DNA from: Datura wrightii
Taxonomy: Eukaryota > Streptophyta > Magnoliopsida > Solanales > Solanaceae
DNA length: 64,000 nt
NCBI GenBank assembly: GCA_035772735.1
Contig: JASDFA010000007.1
Span: 77,201,501-77,265,500, forward strand
Reading direction: 5' to 3'
The notes below the pieces were generated by a model. That model saw only the letters and a program-made list of their open reading frames with translations, ran no database searches and had not been told where the DNA came from. Below are positions 11,456 through 23,461 of the stretch, piece by piece. Made by a program: the position numbers and the translations under genes. Each line of letters opens with the position of its first letter. The stretch's first letter is position 1.

Positions 11456-13285
11456 CTCATGATGCACATATGTCAAAGCTGCAGGAGCGAGCTAGAGGAG
11501 AAGGCAGCTCCACCATGACTCAGCCTGATCTTTTGTATGTGGCCGTGACCCTTCGGGTGAGCCACCTTCAGCCCAGATTGACATTGAAGCCGTAGAAGCG
11601 GCCAAAACTACTGATTGGGTAGCCACTCCACTGTAGATACTTCATTGAGTGCGCCTACCACCACTAGCACCACGATTACAGCGGAGATATCTCCTCCGCA
11701 GGACGACAGGAGTTCCTAGAGCGCCATAGGTATGTTCCCTTCCCTATGATCTTATAATTCATGCTTCAGGGATGAAGATTAATTTTCAAAAAGGGTAGGG
11801 GGTGTACTTGTGAATTTTTGGGATTTTTGATTCGTTCGAGGGATTTCTCTTGCCGTGTTTCTTTTCCCTCGGACATGCTATGTAGTAGAACTGACATGTT
11901 TAGGATTTTATTTCTTATTTTGTCATTTTTGTTTAATTAAGAAATAACTTAGGAGTACTCAGTCAATGAAAATGCACTAGTTTTGATTTTAGAAAAAAAT
12001 TGACCCCGCATAAAAATTTTTGATGCATTAGCTATGTATTTGTGACTGCATGCATGATTTATGTGGATCTTTTGATGTCATTTAGTTTATTAGCATAAAT
12101 AGTCTTGTTAAGCCATGTATAAACCAGACAGGTGAGGTGAATATAAGTCATGTACCATGAGTGAGTGAGGTGTAGTACTTAGTTCAGTATTGTGTGGAAA
12201 ATTTAGAACTTTCCTGGTTGGTCTTTGCATAGGCTAAGGATGGTTGGTTAGGATGTGATCATAGGCCGTTTTTGTTTAAGCTCGCTTTTAGCCTAAATAA
12301 TCCTCCCCAAAATCATGTGATTCCCTTGATCCGAATTTTGAGCTTTTAATAGATTATTTTTCTTTGATTCACCGACTAATCGTACCCATTTTTTTATAAT
12401 GAACCTGTTTTGGTCCTGGTCTTTCCTTGGATATTGTGAACCTCAACAAAGGCAAAAGGCCTAAGTTTAGGGTGGCTAGAGTAAGGGTACATAAGTTATG
12501 GGAACGAGAAAAGGGGAGAGAAAAGAGAAAAGATTAAAAATGAGGTGTGGTGTGAAGAGAAAAAAAATAAAGAGATGAAAAAAGTTGAAAATCTTGAAAA
12601 AGAAAATTCAAGAGAAAAAATGTTGGAAAAAGTTAAAAATACACCACACCCATACAAATGTACATAAAAGAGGTGAAAAGGAAAGAAAAGGAATGAGAAG
12701 CATAAAGGGTGAAATAGGTGAATGGTGTAGCCAATGTATGTAGTGCCAAGGAAGGGATAGTCACTTATAAAATCTTTCATATTTATCATGACCAGCCCTA
12801 AAGCCTACATTACAAGCCACAACAAGTTCTATAGTGATCCTAATCCGACCATCTGATAAACTGAAGCATAGAAAATGAGGCAAGCCTATGATATCTGATG
12901 CATAATACTTGAAACTTCCTTGTGAGAGTGAAAGCCTTGCTTGTTTAGTCCCATGCAATATTTGACACTATATATGTGAGTGGGGACTTCATTTGTTGTG
13001 AGGGTACATGGATTATGTCTATGTGAAAAACATTGGTGTTGACTTGATTTCCTGTTGATAGCTAGATGACATGTCTTGATCCCTGTTTATCATGTTTTGT
13101 GGTTGCTTGTGGTACATTAGCTGATGTTGGTTCATGGAAAAGGGTCAGAAAATTGTTGAATGTATAAGTGCAAGTTTTGTTTAGTATTGGATGTAGTATC
13201 CCAGGTTTATTTTCTAGTTGAGTGTCGTATTTAATTTTTCTTTTTCTTTGCCTGAGGACATGCAAAAGTCTTAAGTTGAGGGTGT
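11456..13285 (+). other. G 3' non-coding region and polypurine tract
   Basis: No supportable coding sequence. Purine-rich runs (12500-12720, many GAAAAG/GAGAAAA units) match the character of the same region in C (53990-54290). It ends with TTAAGTTGAGGGTGT at about 13271-13285, a polypurine-type tract abutting the LTR; the corresponding tract in C is AAGTGTGGGGTAGG. Confidence 0.55.
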
Positions 13286-14909
13286 TGATGTGCTGTGAGT
13301 TTACAACACTTTCGACACTCAAAACTAAGAAAATAGCATGGACTTAGGTATATTTATATGGATATAAGGCACTTTTTCTTTGGTTACAGGATAAATAGGT
13401 GTTGGAGCAAAAATGTGCAAAAGATAGCCTGAAAGTGCAGAAAATAGGCTTAACTCACAGTCCTCAATACTAGCAGTAGGAAGGTGCTACGAGTCGTAGT
13501 TCTGGTCGTGAGAAGTTTCAGAAGGCTAAGGATGAAGAGGTGCATCCTACGACTCTTAGTACGAGTAGTACAAAGCTTGTACGGGCATAGTGAAGAAGTC
13601 GTGGGAAGATTCAGAAGATTTTCATAAGAGGCTGACTCCTGCTACGGATAGACAGTACGAGTTATGGTAGCAAGGTACGAGTCTTACCAAAGCACTCCTA
13701 ATGAACTTCAGAAAAATTTCAAAGTCTCAGAGTCAAGCCACGGAAGCTCAGTACGACTCATAGGAAACATGTTTGATTCGTACCAAGATCCAACATTTAG
13801 TCAAATTTTAGCCAGCGCATGACATACAGGAAGCAGGTACGACCCGTACCTACCTGCTCCAGGTCATAGGACAGATCGTGACGCAGGTGGCTTCAGTTAT
13901 GGAAATACACCCTATTAGACTAGGAAAAGGATTTTTATGTCTATATAAATATGTTTTATATTTTATTTTCATTAGAGAGAGAGAGAGAGGTGACTAGGAG
14001 TGATTAGAATTGATTAGCAACGAAGTTAGGGAGACTTAGAGGTGAGAACTGAGGTGTTCAACTTGTTATAAACCTTTTCTTGGTTTTAATTTTGATCTTC
14101 ATATTGTTCTTGAAGATTTTGCTAATTAATACAAAGAAGTTTTTCTCTCATTCATAATTGTAAGTATTGATTTATGTATTTAAATATGAATGCAAATCAT
14201 AATCTTGCAACTATGAGAGGCTAAAACCTCAATAGCTAGGGTTGTGGGAACCATGGTGGATTAACAAGATAGGGTTACATAAAAGTGATTCAAAACCAAT
14301 GCAAAACACTTGTATTGTATTCTCTTCATACTTAAACATTTCCTAACGGTGTACAACGTTAGGACATGCCCAAATTCTTTACTTGCTTGAGTTTAAAGAG
14401 GTAGAGATTAGGAAAAGAGAATTACAACAAAGCCTTAATCTTGATGATCATTGTATTAACTTGAGATGTGGTCGCATGATAGTTAAATTTGGGACATATT
14501 GATAACGGTTAATTTGCAACCGCTTATGAGACCTGACCCGGTGATTGAGTATAGTCATTCAATAGGGACGAATCAATCATTTCAATGAACCTAAGTTATC
14601 AGTTATACAAGTAAGCATTGGTGATGATCACATATATATATCCAAAGGTTATGAACCCATGGGGAACACAAAACCCTAGTTATCCTTCATTCTTGATTTC
14701 AACTAAAGTTTTAACTGTGTTTTTAGTTATTGTTTTCGTTAGAAACCCCCCCCCCCCTCCATTTGGAGTAACTACCTAACAAGTTCACTTACCGACTTTA
14801 GTCTAGCTCTTTCATATTCCCTGTGGGATCGACCCCAACCTCTAGTTGGATTCTTTATTGACAACATCCGCTTCATACTTTGGTAGGAGGTATGGTTTGA
14901 GCGTTATCA
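13286..14909 (+). repeat. G 3' LTR, about 1.6 kb
   Basis: Begins TGATGTGCTG after the purine tract and ends GAGCGTTATCA. Near the end it has CCCTGTGGGATCGACCCC, a phrase common to the ends of Athila-type LTRs. Contains a run of 12 C at 14746-14757. The first base is uncertain by about three. No second G LTR is present. Confidence 0.68.
13485..13950 (+). promoter_or_regulatory. G LTR promoter module: ACGAGTCGT dyads plus TATA box
   Basis: At least six near-palindromes such as CTACGAGTCGTAG, CCTACGACTC, GGTACGAGTC and GGTACGACCCGTACC lie between 13490 and 13880, followed at 13942 by TATATAAAT. The core matches that of the unrelated B chromovirus LTRs. Confidence 0.55.
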
Positions 14910-16091
14910 GTAAAAAATCATACTTGAACATATGGCCATTGCCCGATACTTTATCATGCTTGAAAATACTCAATTCACTTGTAAACATGATTATAAACAT
15001 GGGTAACTTGAAAACATGATTTTGATCAATAATATCTCGTCATACTCAAACATTCATCATAAATCTCAACTTTCATGAACTTCTCATAAATGGGCATTTT
15101 AATTTGTAAAGCCTGAAAACATGATTTTAATTGAAAATAATGTAAAACTTTCTCATAAATCATAATTCAATAGTAGAAACATATTTAGATCATACCCATG
15201 TAGAGAATTAGGAATTTAATGCATTGGGTTAAAACCCCATAGAATCAGCATATGAATTTTCATGATTTAGAGAGAGATTGGGCACGGGTGTGAACGAATT
15301 CACCCATTCATAACCCTACATACTAGGGGAGGAACTGATTTTACCACTCCTTGATTGCCCAATGAATAATTTAAGAAAACTTGAAGGAAAATGATCTTGA
15401 TAACCTCTCTAGCTCTCTAACTTTGCATGATGAGGAAGAATGGCCTAAAATGAACTTACCCCTCTTATAACTTATCATTCATAGGTTAAAAAGATGTAGT
15501 TTAGCCCTTAGGATCATAAGAATTATGGAAAATCCCTTACTAAATTTGCCGGAATTAACTGACTGCTAGTCCCCATGAAGGACTGAACGAATCGTCACCC
15601 AAGACCATGACTCGTGGCATCAGCCGTCGTGTGCACTGTCCAATAATTCATCTGTGGCTCACCACGGGGGACCCTACGAGTCATTACTGGTGACCAAGAA
15701 TCATGGTCACCAATCGTCATCCTCACTGCCCGACTTCTCAAACCATAAGCAACCGGTCGACCACGACCCATCCCGCGAATCGTGGTGCCTGACCACAACT
15801 CGTGGCGACCAACCGTAGGGTACACTACCAAGTTTTCTTCTCCTTTCCATAGCCCTTGACCACGACTGACTCAATGTGTCTTGGTGACTGACAATGACTC
15901 GTGGTTAGGTCCATGGGGACTTCCAAAACTCAAAATTTCAACTCAAGCTCTACACCTCACCACGAGTCTCTTCACGACTGGTGGTCTACCCCACGGGTCA
16001 CAAAACGACTCATTTTGTGACCTGGTGTCAGATTTCTAGTTTTCTCTGTCTCAACTCTCGGGTCTGATCTTTGGGCTTTTGGTGAATAACA
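14910..16091 (-). repeat. LTR B3, partial (G inserted in it)
   Basis: Related to B1 and B2: AAATCATGA-rich AT stretches, the phrase GGGCACGGGTGTGAACG near 15280, and the CGACTCGT dyad block 15590-16015. The right end is GGTGAATAACA, a clean LTR terminus. Directly beyond it lies the start of a gag, not a polypurine tract, which favours insertion of a B element into another B element's gag over a simple deletion. Confidence 0.65.
15460..16015 (-). promoter_or_regulatory. LTR B3 promoter module: CGACTCGT dyads plus TATA-like box
   Basis: Minus strand: CCATGACTCGTGG, CCACGACCCATCC, CCACAACTCGTGG and related dyads between about 15590 and 16015, then TTATAAGAGG at 15461-15470. Confidence 0.4.
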
Positions 16092-16463
16092 CAATACCCG
16101 TGCCAACATCTGGATGGCTTCCCTAAATACTGCATAGGCAACCTGCTCGAGCACATGATCCTCGGGGGCTAGTGGGGCCTGCTAGTACCCATCTCCGTTG
16201 CCATTCTCATAGGACAGTTCCATTTCTATTTCTTCTTCCATTAACTCGGCGAGGAGGCATGATTCTGCAAACGCGGGTAGCATGAGTTAGAAGGATAGAG
16301 AAACATTTCATCGCATGACATAGATCATGAAAGAAGGGAATTCTCCTAAAATATTTCGTAGCCTCTTTTCATAATTGTGTTCACACCCATGAAAAAGACT
16401 CTACTTAACGCAGTTTTCAGAAACCCTAGGACATTTCAAAACCTAATGCTCTGATAGCAAGTT
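16092..16463 (-). pseudogene. B element primer site, leader and gag N-terminus
   Basis: Minus strand, next to LTR B2: TTGCTATCAGAGCATTAGG at about 16443-16462 is an initiator Met-tRNA-type primer site. About 300 bp further, a frame gives VAYAVFREAIQMLARV, the start of the conserved gag core (the family has VxHAEFRxAxQMLAQ). The gag is then cut by LTR B3 at 16091. The apparent 60-residue ORF 15972-16154 is this gag fused by chance to LTR sequence and is not a protein. Confidence 0.72.
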
Positions 16464-17562
16464 TGTCATGACCCGAACATAGACCCGGATAGAGACATGG
16501 GACAAGGAACCCCGAGAGGCTCCAAGTTGACCTATGGAATGAACATAACGACTAGGAGCATACAACGAGCGGAAACTAATAAAATAAAACATGTTTAAGT
16601 GGAAGTCTGCATACATATCAATCTAAAATAGAGTCAACACTAACAAGCTGATTTTCTACATATGGTCTAAAAAGCCTCTAACATAACTAATGTACCGATG
16701 GGACTGCATCGCCAACCAGCTCGACAAAAGTTTGTAACTGAAATAACATAAAAATAATCAACTAAATTTCCTCGAAGGTTGAGAACTCACTACCACTTGC
16801 TAAACAGGGCTGAGGGAAAGCAGGACTAGTGGTGCTGCTGAGGTTGATCCCTCAGCCCTGTATCATGAAACGATACAACATAGAGTATGCGGTTAGTACT
16901 TGGAATGAATTGAGTATGCAAGGTAAGTAAAAATGGATAGTTAAAATACATAAGAGTTCATAAGAGTAGGACAGTATGAACATGAAGTGAATATCACAAT
17001 ATAAACATAAGGGTTAAAGGTTTTCAAATCATTCATAATCTAGTCATAATCATAATGATAAGAGAAACCTTATAAAACATAACTTGCACCAAAGTAACAT
17101 AAAAAATGAAAATGCATAAATCATGAAGAACAATGAGAGAACTCATCTTAACCGACACCATCATGATAGAGCTTACATGATGCCCCAACTATCTCGCTCA
17201 AGGTTGCAGAGCCGTCCCAGGCTTGCCAGGCAAGGGACGTGCATGATGTGATATAACAAGGGGAAAATCCAAGAATACATATACCTACGGTGGCACATAG
17301 TTCTGAGACCACGGGGTTTACCTGAATGCCGGGTCTACTCGGTGTTAGACACTGCTCCAAAAAAAACATGCACATGAGGCTCATATAGTAATCATGAATT
17401 CATTCACAAAGTTCATGGCAAATAAATCATAACATACTTGATCATGCTTGATATACATGATTAGCCATGAGTAAGGGCCCGTGAGTCGGCCAAAAGTCAT
17501 AAATTCATGAATCATGAAGAACATGCATATTTTTGAAAATTCATATACTTGAAATTCATAAA

Positions 17563-17567
17563 TTCAT
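17563..17567. repeat. A2 target site duplication, left copy
   Basis: TTCAT, directly before the LTR terminus TGTCACG. The identical right copy is at 26957-26961. Five bases is the usual length for gypsy integrases. Confidence 0.9.
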
Positions 17568-19634
17568 TGTCACGCCCCACCTTGGGAGGCATGACTGGCA
17601 CCTGGTGCCCTACTAGGATCCAAGCTGATTGAGCTGACTGAGCCTAAGCACTCCTGGTGCAGGGCTAACTCTAATTCTTAAATCAAGAAAACAACGGGCT
17701 ATATCTCGGCTGTAAATACCACATCCGGCCGACAAGAACTTATAGCCACCTGTAAATAAAATAGCTTACCAGAAACAAGCAATAACATAATCCTATGTGG
17801 GTCGACAAGACTACCATGATGTCTAGTTATGACTGTGAAGTAAAATTAGTGCTAAGCTAACTACGGCCGACAAGGTTGCTAATCTGCCAGTTAAACAAGG
17901 CCCCACAGGGCCAGCATGTAAACTAAAACATATATGGCCCCCATACGGCCAACAAAAGCTTACCACAGGGAAATAGAAACGATCCGCAAGCCTCTAGAAG
18001 TAATATGATGGTCGAGACATTGCCCCAACCTACCCATGAACTATACAATCGAAAGAACTAAACCTTCTATCTACAAGCTCCGGAAGAAAGGAGCTAACTG
18101 CTCTGGTGATGCTGGCTGAAAGCTACGAGGGACCTGCTCCCCGTCTATCCGTACCTGTAGGCAAGTAATGCCGCGCCCCAAAAAGGGCGTCAGTACAATA
18201 TGTACTGAATATGTAGCGCGATAACTGTAAATGACCTAAATATAGAGATAAAACTGAGAACAACTAAACTGAAGGAATAGAGATCATACCTAAGTAATAG
18301 AATGTCTTACTGTCTAACTATCAATAACTAAAGCAAACATAAATCTTACCTGTCCCCCATAAGCCGAAAGGTACAACCACCATAAAATAACCCACCTAGG
18401 GCCCCATAAGCCCTGGTGAGTACACCTCAGTCTATATACCCCTATCCAAGGTCACACTGGTCAACTAATAGCTATAGCCGTTCTACCAATCCCCTAGGTC
18501 TGCAACTGAGCTCGCTCAGCCCCTAACTATAACTGTGTCTGAGTCTGATGGACTCCTGATATCTGCACCCCGTGCACGAGGCTCGACGGGGGTCTGTAAA
18601 GCCAACCACGCATATGAGGACCTGGGACCGCATCTTCGTCCCTAGAGACGGCATACCGCTCCACAGAGCGACGTCATCTCGCCCCTGGCAGGTGAGGACA
18701 CAACTAATAACCTTAGGGTCGGTCATGAAGGATATACAGGCATAATCCATCCATAACTAATATGGAATACTAGTCTCAGCTAATAACAACAACTAATCAT
18801 AATAGACATGCTACTTGTACTCTTATTGGGATTTAACTGAGTTATAATGCTAAGAAAACTAACTTACCGAAGGAAACTGCCTTAACATACCTCGATCGCC
18901 GATTACTGATTAACTGGCGAGTTTCAGCTCGTTTTCAACTCCTCTTCTCAACTGCAATCATATTATTAGAAGAATGAGGCTAATTCCAGTACTAAATTCG
19001 ATGAAAAATGATAACTTTATATTGAAATATTAACTATATTTCAACTTGACGGAACCCGGTCGAAAACTCGTAATTTCTCAAGAATCCAGAAGGAAGAAAT
19101 GCTTACTTTAAGCCTGTGATCGTATTGACACTACTTTGGAGCAATTCCAACAACTTTAGCTCGATGAAGTTACGATTTGCCGAACGAATTTCGCGAAACT
19201 AACTCCGCAGTAATTCTCCCTGCAGCCTTATACTTCGATACCCGAAGTTAATTTGAATTCGGGTGGTGTTTCGTAGCATAAATGGACGAATTTAATTTAT
19301 TTTCTTCGTGGATCCTCAAGTCTGGCCGTGTATATTTGGAAATGTAACTTAAAATCAAAGGTAGGGGCTTATATATACTTGACACAGTGGACAGGGGTCC
19401 GTGGCATGGACCTTGTCGCTCCAATCCTGGGCCATGCCACGGAGCCTGTCACGCCCATCCTGAGTTGTGCCACGTTGCCCCTTTGGGCAACTGGTCCGGC
19501 CTTCTCCTGCGCGATCCCAACTCCGTGTTCGTCCGACCTTTCCCCGGGCCCTTTCTCGTACGTATTATACTCTAAAACTCTTAACCAACATATGAATAGG
19601 CCATCAAAACATTAAAAACTTACGGGGTGTAACA
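17568..19634 (-). repeat. A2 3' LTR
   Basis: TGTCACGCCCC ... CGGGGTGTAACA, 2067 bp, pairing with 24892-26956. No gene. The dyad cluster and TATA-like box are at 19371-19555. Confidence 0.93.
19371..19555 (-). promoter_or_regulatory. A2 3' LTR promoter module
   Basis: Minus strand: GTCGCTCC, GGCCATGCCACGG, GTGCCACGTTGCC and related GC-rich dyads (19400-19555), then AAGTATATAT at 19371-19380. Confidence 0.48.
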
Positions 19635-19652
19635 TCCTCCCCCCCTTAGGAA
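19635..19652 (-). other. A2 polypurine tract
   Basis: Minus strand reads TTCCTAAGGGGGGGAGGA, abutting the 3' LTR. Confidence 0.85.
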
Positions 19653-19914
19653 CATTCGCCCTTGAATGTTAACTTCGACTTACAAGAACCTTAACTCTTG
19701 CAACTACTTATTTTGGAAAATTTTCGGGCAGAGTCTCCCCTGTAATATGGACTATCCAAAAAACATCCTGAAACGTAGAAAATTCTAGTACAGGAACTTT
19801 ATATAATATTATTATAACTATTTTACAATAAGACTGGAGTCACTGAGGAATTACTATACCACAATCATGAAACAACGACTGAATCAATAACTTACCTTAA
19901 CTGCATAATGTGGA

Positions 19915-20217
19915 CTAAGTCCGGAACAAGTGAGAATATGTGGATTTCATGTCGTCCTCAGCTTCCCAAGTCATTTTCTCTCTATTCTTGTTTCTCCATA
20001 GTACTTTAAAAGAGGCAATATCTTTAGTCCTCAACCTGCGAACCTGCCGATCTAATATAGCTACTGGAATCTCTTCATAGGCTAATTCCTCGGTAACCTG
20101 GACTTCCTCAACTGGCACAATTTGGGACGGATCCCCTAAGCATTTTTGTAGCATCGACACTTGGAAGACTAGATGAACGGGTTCCAATTTTGAAGGAAAA
20201 TCTAGCTCATATGCCAC
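19915..20217 (-). pseudogene. A2 integrase C-terminus and chromodomain
   Basis: An open 100-residue segment colinear with 1807-2109 of A1. The first half is integrase tail (VFQVSMLQKCLGDPSQ). The second half is the chromodomain with EEIPVAILDRQVRRLRTK, VLWRNKNREKMTWEAE and a final YSHLF. The conserved Trp of TWEAE, part of the aromatic pocket in this fold, is kept. It is the last coding piece before the polypurine tract. Confidence 0.88.
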
Positions 20218-20241
20218 CAGGCCTACTCTCTGTAGTATCTG

Positions 20242-21240
20242 TTACAGCCCAATAAACCTCGAGCTGAGCTTACCCTTTTTTCCAAACCTCATTACGCCCT
20301 TCATTGGCCAGATTTTTAGAAATATACAGTCACCTACACTAAGCTCTAGGTTTCTATGTCGTATATCAGTGTAAGATTTCTGGCGGCTCTGAGCTGTCAG
20401 CAGACGTTCTTTGATAAGCTTTACTTTCTCTTCTAACTGGTGAATTATATGCCCAGTTAACCCTGTCTCTCCAACCTCGAACCAACAAACTGGGGACCTA
20501 CATTTTCGTCTGTATAAAGCCTCATAAGGTGCCATCTGAATTGACAGAATGGTAACTGTTATTGTAGGAAAACTCAATAAGGGGTAAATATTCCTCCCAG
20601 CTGCCCGCGATCTATCATGCATGCCCGTAACATATCCTTGAGCGTCTGAATTGTACGTTCTGCTTGACCATCTGTCTGAGGGTGGAATGCCATACTCAGA
20701 TTAACTTGGGTTCCCAAACCTCTCTGGAAGGACTACCAGAACCTAGCTGTAAATTGCGTTCCCCTATTAGAAATGATAGATACTCGAACACCATGTAATC
20801 TGACTATCTCGCTGATATAAAGCTCGACATAATCTTCAGTTGAAAAAGTATCCCTCACTGGCATAAAATGAGCTGATTTCGTCAATCTGTCAACAATCAC
20901 CCAATGGAATCAAATTTATGCCTGGTACGAGGTAACCCTGTCATAAAATCCATGTTAATTTCCTTCCATTTCCACATAGGCACTGCTATCTCCTGTGTCA
21001 GCCCGCCGGGTTTCTGATGTTCGGCTTTCACCTGCTGGCAATTAGAACATTGAGCTACAAATTCTGCTATCTTCTTTTTCATTCCCGGCCACCAGTAAAT
21101 CTCTTTTATATCATGATACATCTTTGTTGAACCCGGATGAAGAGAGTAATAGGAATAATGCACTTTGCCCATAACTTGCTGGCAAAGTCCTGCTGCATTT
21201 GGAACACAAAGGCGATCCCTATATCTCAAAACTCCATCTT
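20242..21240 (-). pseudogene. A2 integrase, catalytic Asp replaced by Asn
   Basis: The 20897-21229 segment has the zinc-binding region: His of YSLHPGSTKMYHDIK, IYWWPGMKKKIAEF, then CSNCQQVK, and the first catalytic Asp in NMDFMTGLPRTRHKF. The second catalytic position reads SIISNRGTQF with codon AAT at 20766-20768 (family SIISD). The Glu motif HPQTDGQAERTIQTLKDML is intact at about 20640-20690. The 20242-20622 segment gives the C-terminal part (SYTDIRHRNLELSVGDCIFL). Frames change at least twice. Confidence 0.87.
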
Positions 21241-21429
21241 CGGTTACCTGGAAATTTGTAACTTCCCCTCACTGAACCTTATCTCTGAACTGGACCAGGT
21301 TAGGTCTTCGTAGTGCCATTCTTTCACTTCCACAACTAATGATGATACTGCCTTATTCTGAATTAATGTCGCACTGTCTCCTGAATCTACTATACGGACG
21401 GCTAAACTGGCTAACTGATTCAATTCTAT

Positions 21430-21900
21430 GGCCAGTTCCAGCTATTCTGGCTTCAAGTGTACCAAACTCCCCATGGATTTAAGGCTGAGGGCATCTGCTA
21501 CAACATTGGCTCTCCCTAGGTGGTACAAAATATTCACATCAAAGTCTTTCAACAACTCTAACCAGCGACGCTGTCGTATATTTAATTCTTTCTGTGTGAA
21601 AATGTACTGGAGACTTTTGTGATCAGTGAAAATATCTAAATGAACGCCATACAGATAGTGCCTCCATATTTTCAAGGAATGAATCACCACGGCTAATTCC
21701 AGGTCAAGGGTGGGGTAGTTCTTTTCATGCTTCTTTAGATACCTATAAGCATAAGAAATTACTTTACCATGTTGCATCAGAACACATCCTAACCCGACGC
21801 CTGAAGCATCGGAGTATACTGCGTAACCCTCTGATCCTTCTGGCAAAGCTAATACTGGTGCTGAGGTCAGTCTATTTTTCAACTCCTTAAAGATCTGTTC
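21430..21900 (-). pseudogene. A2 RNase H domain
   Basis: A 146-residue open segment (21442-21882) contains all four acidic residues in order: the Asp of YAVYSDASGVGLGC, the Glu of DLELAVVIH, the Asp of FTDHKSLQYIF, and the Asp of NVVADALS. It also has the tether segment MKNRLTSAPVLALPEGSEGY. This is the best-preserved enzyme domain of A2. Confidence 0.9.
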
Positions 21901-21912
21901 ACATGCTTCAGT

Positions 21913-22690
21913 CTAGTAAAATTTAGCTGCTTTCTGAGTGAACTTGGTCAAAGGTGCTGCTAAGGTGGAAAATCCTTCCACGAACCTTCTATAATACCCA
22001 GCTAACCCCAGGAAACAGCATACCTCGGTCAGAGTGGTAGGTCTAGGCCATGTTTTCACTACTTCAATTTTCTGCGAGTCTACCTGAATGCCAGCATCTG
22101 ACATAATGTATCCCAAAAAGGCTACTAAATCCATCCAAAATTCACATTTAGAACATACAGTTGGCGATTCCTGAGGGTTTGGAGCACTGTTCGTAGGTGA
22201 TCCCGGCGATCTGCCTCTAAGCTGGAATATACTAGGATATTATCAATAAATACTATCACAAACAGGTCCAGATAGCCTGAAGATGTTGTTTATCAAGTCC
22301 ATGAACACTGCTGGAGCATTTGTCAGCCTGAAGGATATGACTAGAAATTCAAAATAGTCATACCTGGTCCTGAAAGCGGTTTTTGGAATATCCCTCTCAC
22401 GAAACCGAACCTGATGGTACCCTGACCATAAGTCAATTTTTGAGAAATATTTTGCCCCCTGCAACTGGTCAAACAAGTCGTCTATTCTAGGAAGCGGGTA
22501 CTTATTCTTGATAGTGACTTTATTCAGCTACCGGTAATCTATACACATGTGGAGGGAGCCATCCTTCTTTCTCACAATAGAACTGTGCTCCCCACGGTGA
22601 AGTACTCGGCCTGATGAAGCCCTTATCTAACAGATCTTTCAACTGTTCCTTCAATTCTATGAGCTCAGCAGGAGCCATTCGGTATGGAGG
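21913..22690 (-). pseudogene. A2 reverse transcriptase with altered active site
   Basis: Pieces at 22243-22476 (MFDQLQGAKYFSKIDLWSGY, then VRFRERDIPKTAFRTRYDYF) and 21913-22134 (FLGYIMSDAGIQVDSQK, FLGLAGYYRRFVEGFSTLA). The catalytic motif at about 22233-22250 reads FIDNILVY; the usual gypsy motif is FIDD, so the second catalytic Asp is Asn. A1 keeps FIDD at this site. The fingers region near 22500-22660 is split by a frameshift. Confidence 0.87.
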
Positions 22691-22793
22691 AATAGATATG
22701 GGTTGAGTACTTGGTAATGAATCAATTGCAAAGTCGATTTCCCATTCTAGGGGAATGCCAGGTAGTTCATTTGGGAATACATCTGGAAATTCA

Positions 22794-23322
22794 TTAACTA
22801 ATGGACTGAAGAGTCAGAGATTCTGCTTGGAAATCCTGAACTCTGACAATCTGATAAATACATCCCTTTGCTATCAATTTTCTTGCCCAAAGATAGGAAA
22901 TAAACCTATCTTTTGGCGTGGCTGCACTGCCTGTCCACTCCTGTACAACCTCCCCTAGAAAGTAAAATTGGACAGTCTTGGTCCAACATTCAACATTTGC
23001 ATAGCATGGCACCAGCCAATCCATACCCATAATTGCATCAAAATCAATCATTTCTACTTCTATCAAATCTACTAAAGTCTGATGACCAGCAACTTCTACT
23101 GTGCACCCTCGGTATACCCACTTAGCTATGATGGAATCACCGATGGGTGTAGACACTGAAAAAGGCCGCCGAAGTAATTCCAGCGTGATATCGAACTTCC
23201 GAGCCATTAACGATATAGCATAAGACAAGGTCGATCCTAGATCTAACAATACATAAATAGAGTGAGAGAAAATGTCCAGCATACCTGTCACCACATCCGG
23301 CGATGACTCTGACTCCTGCCAT
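22794..23322 (-). pseudogene. A2 aspartic protease
   Basis: A 166-residue open segment begins MVTGMLDIFSHSIYVLLD. The active site reads LLDLGSTLSYA, keeping Asp, Gly and Ser-Thr of the D-x-G-S/T loop. Further along are TLVDLIEVEMIDFDAIMGMD and WLVPCYANVECWTK, the C-terminal part typical of this family. It would cleave Gag-Pol in the particle. Better kept than in A1. Confidence 0.85.
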
Positions 23323-23461
23323 CCCGGTAAGGCATAAGTGCGATCTAGATCGGTACTTGAGCTAGATGCCCCTAGTCTGCCTCGGCCTCTACCGGCTGGA
23401 GCTGAGGGCCTACGCCCTGCTGGAGATGTTGGGGCATGCGATCCACTGAAGATCTATCATG

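Larger units (their letters stand above)
10737..14909 (+). mobile_element. G: 3' half of an Athila-type element
   Basis: On the plus strand: the C-terminal part of the post-pol ORF, a long non-coding A/G-rich stretch, a polypurine tract and a complete 3' LTR. The 5' part is missing because LTR B1 begins at 10736 with a clean terminus, which means a B element inserted here. The right end at 14909 passes into LTR B3, so G itself had inserted in that LTR. Confidence 0.7.

Noticed and set aside
12496..12789. 97-codon Phe/Ser-rich minus-strand ORF
   Set aside because: Complement of the A/G-rich non-coding run in G; low complexity, no homologous frame in C.
14746..14757. Run of 12 C as a structured element
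   Set aside because: A single homopolymer in LTR G; more likely slippage or assembly noise, though the length there should be treated with care.
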